In this document: piece after piece, positions 20,160 through 32,277 of the stretch
Position numbering within the stretch: the first letter of the stretch is position 1
Layout of the letters: each line of letters starts with the position of its first letter
NCBI GenBank assembly: GCA_036365145.1
Contig: JAEOAD010000029.1
Location: forward strand, 23,833,501 to 23,897,500
Direction of reading: 5' to 3'
Length of the DNA: 64,000 nt
DNA from: Orientallactaga sibirica
Lineage: Eukaryota > Chordata > Mammalia > Rodentia > Dipodidae
The notes under the pieces: model-generated
The model's input: the letters and a program-made list of their open reading frames with translations, nothing else
The model's database searches: none
What the model was told of the DNA's origin: nothing
Translations under genes and position numbers: made by a program

Positions 20160-22500
20160 TATAGTCACTTTATCAATGGGCTTAAGTAATGTTCCTTCAG
20201 TACATGAAAATTTTAAGCAGTCTAGAATAGTGATTGCCAAAGCTTATTAGTGTTTTTATATGCACACAACTAAGAATGAACTAACATAATTCAACCAAAA
20301 GCTGAGGTATTGTAAATTCATAGAAAGGATCTCTCATCATTAGCAGTTATAAAATGGCCTTTGAAGCAGGATACCTCCCTATATCTCATTTAAAAGTGAT
20401 AATAGACAGATGTCATGGCCAGACAACCTTATTGTCTTCTATACTAACCTAAATCATTAATGTCATAATGACAGTACAAAAGACCAGATTTTAATATTTT
20501 TGTCTATTTAAAACACAGTTTGATTTAATTGTTCCTTCTTTGAGGAAGTAAATATATCAAACAATTACCCCAGTTGTAGAATAACAGCTTTCCAGTACTA
20601 TTGAAACCCAATAGCTGTCCCTAAAAAAGCAACAAGATGTTATATACAGGCTCTTACCAACATCAGATTGATAGCCTTCGAATATGTTTTTGGAGGTCTA
20701 AGGAACTATGGTGTCAAAGACTGCAGAAGAAGGAAGAAGCTTCCTTAGTGCGTGGGAGAAGCTCTAACAAGAAAGCCAGGGTAATCTCCATCTGCTGGTA
20801 CAGATCTTTACCTTTCTGAATGTGTTATTTCCATTTTTACCGATAAAACTTTACTCATCTTAGCAAATGTAGGTTTTGATTTTTAATTTTACTTTTGTCA
20901 AATTCACAAACATGTAGTATGAAAATATATTTCAAAAAATCAGTAATTTCAGGAATTGATTCCTAAAATAGCCAGGCTACAGGGAAGAGATGTGTCTTAC
21001 ATTGTTGATGAGGAATAACACTAGAGATTTGAAAGACTGTGGTTATTTCTTAAATAGGATTTGCAACAATACAATCTTTAATGTAAAAACCTAATCTAAT
21101 TCTGTGAAATATTGTTATATTTTCTCTCTTTCTCTCTCATCCATTAGTTGATTGGGATATGTCATTCAAAATCTTATCATTGACATTTGTTTTTCACTGA
21201 CCACCAGAGAAAGCAATGACTATTTCCCTATTTCTGCTATATATCAGTTGAGGGAGATGTCCCTCATTTCTTCCTTCTATTGCATATACATCTGATATCT
21301 GAGCATTTTAATTGATGAAATTTATTACCCTTGATTTGTGAATGGAATAACTCATCCCTTCCATTTCTATAGGAGAGGAAGAAAGCCAATATGAACTTTA
21401 CTATTACCAACTTTTTTCAAAGTAGTTTTGCATTTATTGCTTAGACTGAAGGTATGTATGGGAATATAATAGTCGAACCACCAATTTGCAGTTTTATTTT
21501 ACTTGGGATATGTTTGAAGATCTCCTAAAGTAGTTAAAAATTTTAGACTTCGAAAAATTAACAAAAATCTCAGATAAGAGGAAGTGATTAAATTTAGAGT
21601 CCTGTTAAAAGTAATTCATCCATGTTCTAATATCTTCATTTGCTTTAGGTGATCTGCTTCTGCATGGTTGACAATTACTCCAATTAAACTGCTTTTCATT
21701 TCAGAATCTTTTATAAACAGTCATTCATTACAGTAACACATGTAGTCAGATAATGATGTGGGAGACTCTCAGGGGCTTGCTGATTTATGGTGATTAACAA
21801 TCTTTCTTAGCATGGAAGGTGACTCCCTTCTGAATGCATCACAGACAAGTTAACTGAATGTCACATAGATAAGGAACTTTCTTCTTACTTTTTCTTTACT
21901 CCACCATTCCAGCTGACCTTCCTTCACTTTCTTTCTCTCCCTTTTTGTTTTTAATTTTAGAAACTGACAACAGACACTTTGACTTTTCTCTTTCAGCAAT
22001 GAAGAGAATATCAATTTAATTTCAGAACATGAACACAGGGCTAAGGCAACATATGTTGCCACATTGACAATACACCATTATCAGGTTAGAAAAGGAAATC
22101 AGGAATTTGGTAATGGCATCTGATTTTAAACACAGATATTTCTTCACTCTATCTTCATCCCATTAGGAAAATAAAAATGGCTATTATGGCACTATGAATG
22201 GTTGTAAGAATAAATGATATATTCTTTAGAGTGCCTCATCATAGTTATTATAGTACTCATTAAGTTTTTTAAAGCAGAATATTGATTATTGTAAATCCTA
22301 CCTGAAATTATTTCTCAGAATATATAATCATATTGATAATTGCTGAAAAAATAGTACTGTCCCCAGTGAAAAGACATACCACTTAATCAACTTAATATAC
22401 AAGCATGAAGCTGATAACAATATGAAGGCAACTATCTTGAGATGAGTGCACATACTCACTAAAATTGTGTGAATTTAAAATTACCATATGTAACACAAAT
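20160..22500. other. Unique AT-rich DNA
   Basis: No repeat that I can name, no RNA gene and no convincing ORF. CT-rich patch at about 21,123-21,138. Short ORFs at 20,637-20,819 and 21,850-22,062 lack motifs. Confidence 0.5.
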
Positions 22501-22501
22501 T

Positions 22502-22725
22502 TACTGTTTTTCTTTTAATTTTTATTAATCTTGAGAGATATAGAGAGATAAAGAGGAAGGTTAAGAGAGAGAATGGGAGCACTATGACCTCTAGCCACAG
22601 CAACTGAATTCCAGATTCATGTGCCACCCTGTGCATCTGGCTTTTGTGGGTCCTGGGGAATAGAAGATAGATCATTTGGCATTGCAGGTAAGCACCTAAA
22701 CCACTAAGTCATCTCTCCAGTCCCC
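22502..22725 (-). mobile_element. B2-superfamily SINE (type B)
   Basis: Minus-strand copy: TTTTTATTAATCTTGAGAGA tail, GATAGAGAGATAAAGAGG block, GTGCATCTGGCTTTTGTGGG and ACCACTAAGTCATCTCTCCA head complement. Confidence 0.82.
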
Positions 22726-23360
22726 TAAGTGATTTTTTTAATCATTATTGTTTTTATAGAATCTGGGTGTTTTTAACCTATAAAATGCTTTCATGTTATA
22801 TAAGCCATTAAGCTTGACTGGGAAATACATTCAGTACCCCTTTCTCCTGTTGACCTCATTCCTAGTCCTACTTGACTTGTTCAATTGTCCTTTCTCTGAA
22901 TAATAAATTTGCTTGCTGAAATGCACATATTTATAAGGAAGAAAAATAAAAATAATTAAAGAACGTAATGTTGAAGTAATTTTGTAGTCAAATCTCTTCC
23001 AAAATGTATGTATGAAAGAGTTTAGTTGCTATTATTGGAAAAAACCTATCCCAATTCCTTATTAAATATCTAACACATGTGAGACAAATTAAAATTGATT
23101 AACCCTTAATGTGCTTTCCTATTACATAGGAAGAATAACCTCCATTTTAAGAAGCTTGGGGAGGTTGAATTTTATTTAAAAGTCTAAAGTCATGAATGCA
23201 ACATGGCAGAATATGAAAATGTGATTTTCATGATATTCCACTTACCTAGATAAGCCAAAAATAAGTATATTTATTGATCAGCTCTATTGAGGTGAAAGTT
23301 TGAAATGTGAACAAACAGTCCTAAATGCAAGGCAACTGATAATTCATCCATATCAAGTTA
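22726..23360. other. Unique AT-rich DNA
   Basis: I see no named repeat, RNA gene or credible coding segment here. Confidence 0.5.
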
Positions 23361-23365
23361 CTGGG

Positions 23366-23714
23366 TGTGGTAGTTTGAATAAATGTCCCCCCAATAGATT
23401 CATCAGTTTATTAAAACTTCTTGCTGCAGGAAGGGTCACTGGGCAGTCCAACCCCAAGGTGTGGTGGTAGATTTGAAATTCCAGTCTAAAGATATACAAA
23501 ATGCCTGGAGTTCCTGCAGTGTGCTGTAAGGTGTGGATTTTGGGTGTTTGGCTTGTGTTTTGTTCTTTCTCTGCTTGAGCCTGTGAAAACTGGCCAGCTT
23601 CTTCTGGCATTATAGAACTTCTCCTGGATCTGTAAGCTTCAATAAATATCCATTCCTCTATAATTATGCCTGGTCTAGAAGTTCATCTCAGCAAACCGGA
23701 ATCTGTCTGGTACA
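23366..23714 (+). mobile_element. MaLR 5' LTR
   Basis: Begins TGTGGTAGTTTGAATAAATG and ends GTCTGGTACA. TTCAATAAATATCC near 23,638 provides the AATAAA polyadenylation signal. About 349 bp. MT/ORR-like by its TGTGGTAGTTTGAA start. Confidence 0.85.
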
Positions 23715-23719
23715 GAAAT

Positions 23720-23738
23720 TGGTACCAGGAGTGGGATG
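23720..23738 (+). promoter_or_regulatory. MaLR primer-binding site
   Basis: TGGTACCAGGAGTGGGATG, five bases after the LTR end, matches the TGGTACCAGGAGTGGG type known from MaLR/ERVL elements. The tRNA-Leu assignment is family knowledge, not shown by the sequence. Confidence 0.7.
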
Positions 23739-24999
23739 AGATGAAACTGACCATGTGGATTTTGAACTTTTGGAACTTTTGTTTTGGAGGAACAGGCATA
23801 GACCTGGTACTTCCAACTGAAGATACTTTCTAGAATGGTAAACCAAGTATTATGGACTATTATGATAAGAGTTTGAAATGCTTAGTGCAGAGAGAGTTAA
23901 ACTTAGAGACTTCACTTATGAACTTTGTAAGGGAAAGGAAAGATGGCAGAGGAGTTTGTTAGAACTGTTCTCATGGCATAAGAACTAGTTGTGTTCTGCT
24001 GCCCAGGCACAGAGAGTTTGCTGAAAGTTAAATTTGTAATGGACTGATGTATGTTCTTGGCTAAAGATATTGGACAGAGAGATTTAAGATTTTAAGTTGT
24101 AAAATCTCAAACAAGTTAAAAGTACAGGTACTGAGACTGGTTTTAGGTTACTGAAGCTGCTATTGTCAAACACAGTAGCAATCTTAAGGAAGATGGCCGA
24201 ATATTAAAAAAAATGGAGAGGATACTTGAGGAAAGACTGTGATGGGGAGGGGAATGGCCTAAGTGAGGCCAGGGGAAGAGAATGTGTAAAAGAAGGGTGG
24301 GAGGGTCAATCAAAATTCAAGATATTCTGAATAATACTTATGTAAACCTACATTTTTGAATAATGGCACATCCAGAAGTTCTAGATTGTTACTAGAAAAT
24401 TTTCAGTGACCGAGATGGGATACCTTCCAGTGAGTTGTTGGTCAGGGAGGTCTCTGTAGCATCCAAAATATTATAGGCTATTGCCAAGGCCCTTGGAAAA
24501 CAGATGGTAAGACCCTATTGCTAAAGACCTCACTTGCCTGAGCGGCAAGGTGACTGAGTAAGCAAGCTGGTGCTGAACAGAAAACTTTCTCCCTGTAGAC
24601 CAGTCAACTGAAAGCTGGAAAAAGCTGCACTGCATTCAGCTGTAAGGCAGACAGAAATCACCAGCAATGAAAATCATCAGCGATGAAAACAGTGGACACT
24701 GGAAATGTCAAGTTTGGCCAGACAGGCACCAGTGACTGAATGGCTATTATAATGGCATGTCTGCTCTTGGCAAAACCAATTGCTACCTAATTGGCCTGAA
24801 GGCTCACTCTATGGGAGGGAATACATTCTTGGTACTGAAAAAAAACTAATCAAAAGTCTATGGCAGGGGAAGCCATGAGCCTTAGGGGTATAAGCCTGCT
24901 CTTGTCTGGATAAATGTATATATTATTCCCATCAAACTTCCCTGAAAGCACTACACTTAATGTTCATACTCACATATTAATGCTACTCTCACTTCTGGT

Positions 25000-25430
25000 T
25001 AGAGTAGCTTCTCTTTTTGGATGGAGATGATCACTGGAATGATGCAAAGGCAATATAGTGCTGAGAAGAAGGGACAGAGTAGTGTTCAGCACTGAAACAT
25101 CTCTATCACACTTTCCAAGGCTCAGGGTCCTTTGAGGAAGAGGGGGCGGAAAGAATGTAAGAGCCAAAGGAAGGATACAACTTCTTACAATGCAACTGTC
25201 TAGAAATAAATTGGCTTTGATATCCATGACCTCACAGTGCCTAGCAATAACTTCACAAGACCCTCATAATAGGATAAAAAGATGATGGCATCAAATTAAA
25301 ACAGAGACTAATTGAGAGAAGGAGGAGATATGATGGAAAGTGGAGTTCTGAAGGGGAGTGGGGGTAAGGGAGGGAAATATGTTTAATTGTCTGTAAGTAT
25401 AGAAGTTGTCAATAAAAAAAATTAAAAACC
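25000..25430 (+). mobile_element. L1 3' end inside the MaLR internal region
   Basis: CACTGGAATGATGCAAAGGC, CTGAGAAGAAGGGACAGAGT, CAAGGCTCAGGGTCCTTTGA, CACAGTGCCTAGCAATAACT, ATGATGGCATCAAATTAAAA and GTTGTCAATAAAAAAAATT. It is the cleanest copy here of the 3' UTR subtype also at 1725-2091 and 13,985-14,172. The 5' boundary is approximate. Confidence 0.75.
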
Positions 25431-26123
25431 TCTTAAAAATGCAAAGTTTTTTGGAAAAGAGTTGACTGGAGAAGGTACCTGCTTTTCAAGGTCATGATTT
25501 ATTTTGTCCCTTAATTAAGAATATGGCTGTGCCCTGCACACCTGGTATTGCTTTCAGAAGCATGAAAAATGTATGGAGTGGTCATGAAATGCACTACTGA
25601 GATCTGGCATGAGGCAGGACATGATGACCCTGATAGGCTGGAAAAGCCATTGGAAGACAGACCATGGTTTGCATGGAGACCCAATGATATTTTGTATATA
25701 ACAGGACATTACAAGGCCTACCATGGTTGGTGTTAGCTAAAAATGGAAATTTCCCCTGGTTACACAGTCCAGCTGGAGGGCCAGAATTGGAAAATCCAGA
25801 GACTGTCAGTTACTGGTTATGACTGAACTTGAACTGTGAAGTTTAGTGTTTGTTTTATAGTTGTTGAGTTTGCATTGTTCTAGTCTCTCTTTGTTATGCT
25901 TTATACCAGTTGACAATGTTTACTCTGTACCTTTGTATGTTAAACATATATAACTTGTTTGATTTTATAGGACTCACAACTAAGAGACAATCTTAAATCT
26001 CAAATGAGACTTGGGACTTTGGAACTATCTTAAATTGGTAAAGACTGTGGGGAACTTTGAAATTGGACTGAGTACAATTTATAATGTGTAATAGTTTTGA
26101 TTCTTTTGGGAGCTGGGGTAGAA

Positions 26124-26485
26124 TGTGGTAGTTTGAATAAATACCCCCCCAATAGATTCAGGAGTTTATTAAAACTTCTTGGATTTCCAGCCACCTGGCT
26201 GCAGGAGGTATCACTGGGAGGCCCATCCCTAATGTGTGGTGTTGGGTTTAACATCCCAATCTAAAGATATACAAAATGCCTGGAGTTCCTGAGGTATGCT
26301 GAAGGGTGTGGCTTTTTGGGTTTTTGGCTTGTGGCTTTTTCTCTCTCTGCTTGGGCCTGTGAAAGCACACCACTTTCTTCTACCATTATGGAAATTCCCC
26401 TGGATCTGTAAGCTTCAATATTCATTCTTCATAATTGTGTTTGGTCTGGAAGTTCATCTCAGTGAACCTGAAGTTGTCTGCTATA
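26124..26485 (+). mobile_element. MaLR 3' LTR
   Basis: Begins TGTGGTAGTTTGAATAAATA and aligns with the 5' LTR throughout (AATAGATTCA, GGAGTTTATTAAAACTTCTT, TAAAGATATACAAAATGCCT, GTTCATCTCAG). The polyadenylation signal region has decayed to TTCAATATTC. Ends CTATA before the CTGGG duplication. Confidence 0.85.
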
Positions 26486-26499
26486 CTGGGAATAGCTAA

Positions 26500-27240
26500 G
26501 GAACACTCAAACGTGGACTCCACCATAGATATTGACCTATAAAATCAGAGAAATCCCCAACAGTTGGATTATCTATCTGAAGAAAAGGGCTTAAAAGACA
26601 TGCCATGCTCTACAACCCTAAAATTCTCCATGGTTTGACATTTAATTCATAAACTCTGATAGAAGAAGGTAGCCTATATTATTTTGGGACATTAACACAT
26701 GCAGCATAATATACATATAAGATTTTTAGAAGAAAATGAGAAAAAAGAGAAAGGGCAGAGAATATATAAAAAAAAAAAAAAAAAAAAAAAACAGAAAGGA
26801 AAACCAAAACTTCCAAAGCCAAGTAAGTGTATAAAAGTCCAGATAATATAAGCCCAAATGACATCAAATAGTATAAAGCTAGAAGCCAACTCCAAAGTAC
26901 ATGATAATCCATCTGTCTGTAGTTAATGTCAATATGTTTTGAATGTATCAAGGGAAATAGTATTTTACATAATGCGGACATGTATTAATCTCTTAGTACA
27001 TTTTTTTTTTCATCAGATATCTTGCAGGGCAAGAAAGAGTGGAATGATTTGTATTTAACGTTTAATCTTACCAGAATTGGCACCTGTAGATTCAATGAGG
27101 TTAAAAATATGTTCTTAAATGTTAATGAATATTAAATATGCCTATATAGATTAATTGCACTTATTTGTTAGCCCCTAACTTATACAGTATAGCATTGTAC
27201 TTGTTATAGTAGGTAATTATAGTTTATTCACAGTATATGT
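26500..27240. other. Unassigned AT-rich DNA with A24 run
   Basis: An uninterrupted A run at about 26,768-26,791 could mark the end of an unrecognised plus-strand retroposon, but the preceding sequence matches nothing I know. No gene visible. Confidence 0.4.
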
Positions 27241-27391
27241 ATAGGGATGGGGATATAGATCAGCTGCTAAGGCACTTACTTACATAGGGTATCAGCCTGA
27301 GTTCAATTCCCCATAACCACATACAGAAAGATACCAAAGTGTCACATGCAACTGAAGTTCATTTACAGTGACAGGAGGTCCTAGCATGCCC

Positions 27392-27430
<39 letters not shown>

Positions 27431-27447
27431 TTAACAAAAATATTGTT
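27241..27447 (+). mobile_element. B2-superfamily SINE (type B variant)
   Basis: GATGGGGATATAGATCAGCT head, GAGTTCAATTCCCCATAACC B-box-like segment, GTGACAGGAGGTCCTAGCAT, (CT)n at about 27,400-27,425 and AAATTAACAAAAA tail. Confidence 0.7.
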
Positions 27448-28049
27448 TAAATTATATTTTTAAGTTAAATGCATATATAATATATTTTTGTTAAAGACAT
27501 AAGGATTCATAGATTTGGTGAGTTGTGGGGGTGGGAGTATACTGGGACAATTACTATATGAAGACCAAATGGTGACTTATTTACAGAAATCTGAAAATAT
27601 TAAAACCTGCTAACAAACAATAGTCTAACCATTAATTCTGTGTTTACAAAATACTTTCATTTTTATAACAAATATTTTCTTAGTCAAATAAAAGCTGAGA
27701 TAGTTTTACCATGATATCTGTTATAAAAAATGACAAAGATAATTCTCCAAGTTGAATGTGGAGGGCACTAACTGATACAATAAGACTTTGTAATGTATTA
27801 AAATCAATGGTTATAGTAAATAGACTATAGAATGTAAAATGCTAAAATACTGAATTGATGGAAAGTCAGTCAATTATATTTCAACTCAATGAGTTAAAAT
27901 TTAGACTGATTAAATCTATTAACTTGTTAATGTACTGAAAAGTAAAAAGCAAGATGAAAATTATTATTAATATAATTTAAAAAAATAGAGAAAGAGAAGG
28001 CATAATATTGTATGTGTGTGATAAAATAAATTTAAGGACTTGATGAAGG

Positions 28050-28668
28050 GTCAACCTTTTAGTCTGCCCTTTAGGATATAGGATGCCATGGTATCATTAC
28101 CATTTGTGTCCAGTTTTGTGTCCTCCATCCTTACTTTCCCCTCCCACACCACCCTCTCTATTGTCCAGTCCTCAAGGTGCTTAATAGGTATGTAAGCATC
28201 TTGGGCAGATTCAGGTTAGGAGCCACAGATGAGTGAGACCATGCAGCGATTATCTTTCTGTGATTACGGGGGGTTGCTGAGAATGATCTGTTCCAAGTTT
28301 GACCATTTTCATTCAGATTTCATTGTCATTTTTCCTTACTGCTGTGTCAAACTCCATAGTGTAGATATAAAACATCTTGGTTATCCATTTGTCTAATGAT
28401 GGACATGTGGGTTGATTCCAGCTCTTAGCTATTATGAAGTGAGCAGCTATAAACATGGTTGACCAAATATCTCTGAATTGAGGCATGGAGCTTTTAGGGT
28501 AAATGCCCAGTAAGGGAATAACTGGGTCTGTTGGTAACTCTATAGTCAACCTTTTTAGGAGTCTCCATATTGCTTTCCATAGTGGTTGTACCATCTTACA
28601 TTCCCAATAGCATTGAATGAAGGTTCCCATTTCTCCACAACCTTGCCAGAATTTGTATTCATTACATT
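28050..28668 (-). pseudogene. Inverted 5' segment of an L1: ORF2 C-terminus and start of 3' UTR
   Basis: On the minus strand a 105-codon stretch encodes the L1 ORF2 C-terminal tail: QCYWECKMVQPLWKAIWR, DPVIPLLGIYPKSS, TMFIAAHFIIAKSWNQPTC, LDKWITKMFYIYTMEFDTA. It runs leftward through the ORF2 stop into 3' UTR sequence ending near 28,050. There is no poly(T) at the left edge, which an independent antisense insertion would have. Confidence 0.85.
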
Positions 28669-28683
28669 TTTTTTTTTTTTTAA

Positions 28684-29985
28684 TGTTTGCAATCTTTATT
28701 GACTAAAGTGGAATCCCTTGGAGGGAACACCCAATTCACAGGGCCCTGGAAAGGGTATAATGAAGACTAAGCTTAAGATTCTCCTGCTTCTCTCTGTGTG
28801 TCTTCTCTCTCTTCTCACATTCTTTTCTATATTACCTATCTGATTTATTCCTTCTTTTTCCTTGGCACTGGCCTGTAACTCCCAGTACCAGCATGAGGTC
28901 AACATCCATAGTGAGCTGTTGATCAGAGAGACCTACATGGTTTCCCAAAAGCAGACAGATTTCTGTCAGAATACTTGATGACTTTTCCCAAAAGCAGACA
29001 GATTTCTGTCAGAATACTTGATGACTCACCAAAGGTTAATGGTAAGACTCTATGGCCAAAGACACTATATGCTGTTGGTATGAAACATGGAGAGACCTGG
29101 TTAGATTCTGGAAGAGAGTCAGTCCTCAGACAGTAAACTTGTCTAGAGCCAAAGGTGCTACATGAGTGACTGAGGGAAAATGACCAACAATGTGTGATCT
29201 AAGCTTCTTAGGAGCAAACAACCTGACATGATGTTCACACAAGGGAAATAGTGTCACACAGCCACAGTCAGTAACCAACTACTCTTGGATTGGCTAACAG
29301 ATGCACTCAGTGGAACAGAACCCACAGCTGGAACTGGAAAACAAGTCAGAACCATATCCAAAATATGAGCCCACTCTTCAATATCAAGCTCCCACCAGTC
29401 TTGGGATACAAGAGGGCCTACACCTATGAAATTCTCTCTAAAATAGTAATGGTTATCCCATTTATCTGGTGCTGACCTCTCTCTCTGTTGGAGAATTTGC
29501 TTCTCTCTGTAAGATGGACACATAACTTGAGGAGAGAATCAGCCCATCATACCTCACCAGGGCCCCAGATGAAGCCATAGAGTAATGGGGGAAATTAACA
29601 AGAGTGTTGCTTTCTTGGTGAACCTGGTAACAACACAAAGTTAGAGATAGACACAGAGAACACTCAACTCCTACCAAAAAAGATTTCCAGAGACACAGAG
29701 GCTCCCTAGATCACATCACTGAAGCAGACCTAAAACAATCCTAACATGGCTCAGGGAAATTCTCAGAACAGGGGCCAGAAAGATTGTTAGAGCCACAGTT
29801 GGTACATTATGAACAGAGACATTGTCTCTTCCCATAACTGATGGATACCCCCACAATGTATGACCCACATTCCCCAATGAGGAGAGTCCCTTCAGAGCAA
29901 GGAGGACAGGGAGAAGCCTAATGATGTTACCAACATGAATGTATACACACTATATACATAACTAATAAAAAAGAAAAAATCTTTA
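28684..29985 (+). mobile_element. Sense 3' segment of the same L1 (3' UTR)
   Basis: It starts TTGACTAAAGTGGAATCCCT, the same L1 position at which the inverted segment ends (its complement has CAGACTAAAAGGTTGACCCT), and runs to CATAACTAATAAAAAAG near 29,970. Landmarks: GAGCTGTTGATCAGAGAGAC, CACCAGGGCCCCAGATGAAG, AACATGGCTCAGGGAAATTC. A 16-base T run separates it from the inverted segment. Confidence 0.8.
28941..29026. repeat. 43-bp perfect tandem duplication in L1 3' UTR
   Basis: Two identical 43-base copies beginning TTTCCCAAAAGCAGACAGAT (28,941-28,983 and 28,984-29,026). The corresponding place in L1 copy 2 (about 58,270-58,310) has a single copy. Confidence 0.92.
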
Positions 29986-30094
29986 ACATATCTTGCTACA
30001 ACATAGAGGGTATTTTTGACATATAACAATAGCCACAATGAAAAAGTATATGAAATACTGAAAAGATAATAAAAAGAAAATTCAGGGCCTAATA

Positions 30095-30337
30095 ATGTTA
30101 AGAGAGAGAGAGAGAGAAGAAGACAGATAGAGATGGGTGTGCCACCAGCCTCTCAGCTGCTGAAAATGAAATCCAGATGTGTGCACTCCCTTGTGGTCAA
30201 GCGCGGCATTGCACCCTTGCCTCACTTTGCATCTGGCTAAACAAGGGACCTGGAGATTGGAACCACTGAAGATTGGAACCAGCATTCTTAGGCTTAGGAG
30301 GCAGGCGCCTTAACCACTAAGCCATCTCTCCAGCCCA
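30095..30337 (-). mobile_element. B2-superfamily SINE (type A, with internal duplication)
   Basis: Minus-strand copy: GA block, CTTGTGGTCAAGCGCGGCAT core, the doubled GATTGGAACC segment (about 30,252-30,283), GGAGGCAGGCGCCTTAACCA and CTAAGCCATCTCTCCAGCCC. Low divergence suggests a young copy. Confidence 0.88.
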
Positions 30338-31018
30338 GAAAAATAAATTTTTAAATCAGTTGTGGACATGCTAGTAGTCTTCACATATCCATAACTGATT
30401 TAAAAATAAGTGAATTATATCCTACAATAAAAAGCACAGAGATACTGGATAAAACAACAACAACAAAAAATTAAAAAACCATCATAACAGAAAAGCTGAA
30501 TCAAACTCATTGATGCTCTTAAGAAACTCAAAGAACACTGGTGGAGAGAAAGTAAAAGGGATAAAAAATAGTTATTCTAATCAAGTAAAAATGAATGAAA
30601 GCAGAGATAAATATAATTTTATCAGATAAAATAGATTTTAGAAAAGAACAAAATGCAAAATTTCATTACATATTACTGAAATATTAAACTCATTAAGTAG
30701 ATATAATTATAATTAGTCTAATATATGAGCATTTGCACATAGCAAATAATACATAAAGTTCTAAATAGAAACCTATATCCCAATGAAATGATAGCAGAAA
30801 AATTCATTACCCTACTCTTAACATAGTACACACATTATCCAGACAGTGAATCAATAAGGATACATTGAACTTTGGACTACACTTGAGAACAAATGGACAT
30901 TAAAAATGAATTCAGAACTTTTCATCTCACAGCAACATAAGAATAAATTATGCTTAAAGTCATGAGTAATAAGGCCACAAATGAAAACAAAAATGAAAAA
31001 GATAAAAAATGAATAAAT

Positions 31019-31205
31019 TGGGCCAGAGAGATGGCTGAGTGGGTAAAGTGTTTGCCTGTGGAGCCTAACAACACAATTTTGATTCCCCAGTACCTACAGG
31101 AAGCCATATCAATAGTGGTGCATGCATCTGGAGTCCATTTACAGCAGCTGGAGGACCTGCGTGCCCATTCTCTCTATCTCTCTTCTATCTCTCTCTGCTT
31201 GCAAA
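31019..31205 (+). mobile_element. B2-superfamily SINE (type B)
   Basis: GGGCCAGAGAGATGGCTGAG head, TTGATTCCCCAGTACCTACA, GTGGTGCATGCATCTGGAGT, CT block, AAATAAATAAATATTT tail. Its tail was the target for the next SINE in the opposite orientation. Confidence 0.85.
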
Positions 31206-31221
31206 TAAATAAATATTTAAA

Positions 31222-31427
31222 TATTTTAAAACTTTTATTTATTTATTTATTTGACAGAGAGAAAGAGGGCATGAGAGATAGGCATGCCAGGGCCTCCAGC
31301 ACAGCAAACAAACTCCAGATACATGCAACCCCTTGTGCATCTGGCTAATGTGGGTCCTGGGGAATCAAACCTGGGTCCTTTGGCATTTCAGGCAAACACC
31401 TTAACTGTTAAGCCATCCCTCAAACCC
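31222..31427 (-). mobile_element. B2-superfamily SINE (type B), inserted in the tail of its neighbour
   Basis: Minus-strand copy with TTTATTTATTTATTTATTTG tail, GGCATGCCAGGGCCTCCAGC, AATCAAACCTGGGTCCTTTG and TTAAGCCATCCCTCAAACCC. The 16-base duplication TAAATAAATATTTAAA at 31,206-31,221 and 31,428-31,443 shows it entered the A/T tail of the preceding SINE. Confidence 0.9.
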
Positions 31428-31604
31428 TAAATAAATATTTAAAAGTATAAACACATCTATAAACATGTGTCCTGGTAGAACTGAAGCATGAATCCATTAG
31501 AAATATGAACAAAAATGTACCAAGGAGATGAAAGAATTAAAATTCTATTAGTAAAAGAAAGCCTAGCATACAATAGATGCAAAGCTGAATTATACTTAAC
31601 TTTT

Positions 31605-31851
31605 TTTAGAGAGAGGGATACAGAGAGAGAAAGAGAGAGAGGGGGAGAGGAAGATGAATAGAGATAGGTGCGCCAGCAGCCTCTCAGCTGCTGTGAATGA
31701 AACCCAGATATGTGTACCCCTTTGTGGTCAAGTGCAGCATTGCACCCTTGTGTCACTTTGCATCTGGCTAAACATGGGACCTGGAGATTGGAACCAGTGT
31801 TCTTCGGCTTCAGAGGCAGGCACCTTAACTGCTAAGCCATCTCTCCAGCTC
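31605..31851 (-). mobile_element. B2-superfamily SINE (type A, without duplication)
   Basis: Minus-strand copy with GCGCCAGCAGCCTCTCAGCT, CCTTTGTGGTCAAGTGCAGC, a single GGAGATTGGAACCAG, and TAAGCCATCTCTCCAGCTC. Target duplication TACTTAACTTTT (31,593-31,604) and TACCTAACTTTT (31,852-31,863). Confidence 0.88.
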
Positions 31852-32164
31852 TACCTAACTTTTAAAGTATTACACCAATTTGTTCCAAAGTCTTCTAAAA
31901 AATGAAAGAATAATAATACCAAACTGATTTTAAATGGCAAAGATTATACAGGGCCATATTACTCTGATAGACAAGGCAATCATAGAAACTAAAACAAAAA
32001 AGTACATGTTATAAAAATAATACTATGTAATTGGTGAAAATATTATTAGCAAACTATATTCTAAGCACATTGAAGGAATCATTCATCATGATCAAATGAG
32101 ATTTATTTATGAATGCAAGGATGGTTCAATACATACTCAATAGATGCAGAAATTAGTATCTTTT

Positions 32165-32198
32165 TAAAAATATTTATTTTTATTATTTATGTATTTAC

Positions 32199-32237
<39 letters not shown>

Positions 32238-32239
32238 TT

Positions 32240-32277
<38 letters not shown>

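Larger units (their letters stand above)
23366..26485 (+). mobile_element. MaLR provirus with both LTRs and 5-bp target duplication
   Basis: Two related LTRs in the same orientation flank about 2.4 kb of internal sequence without coding capacity, the normal state for non-autonomous MaLRs that depend on ERVL proteins. CTGGG occurs at 23,361-23,365 and again at 26,486-26,490, the five-base target duplication expected for ERVL/MaLR. The internal part hosts a later L1 3' end near 25,000-25,430. Confidence 0.85.

Noticed and set aside
28050..28668. Independent antisense L1 insertion at 28 kb
   Set aside because: No poly(T)/target duplication at its left edge, and its L1 end coordinate coincides with the start of the adjoining sense segment; inversion is simpler.
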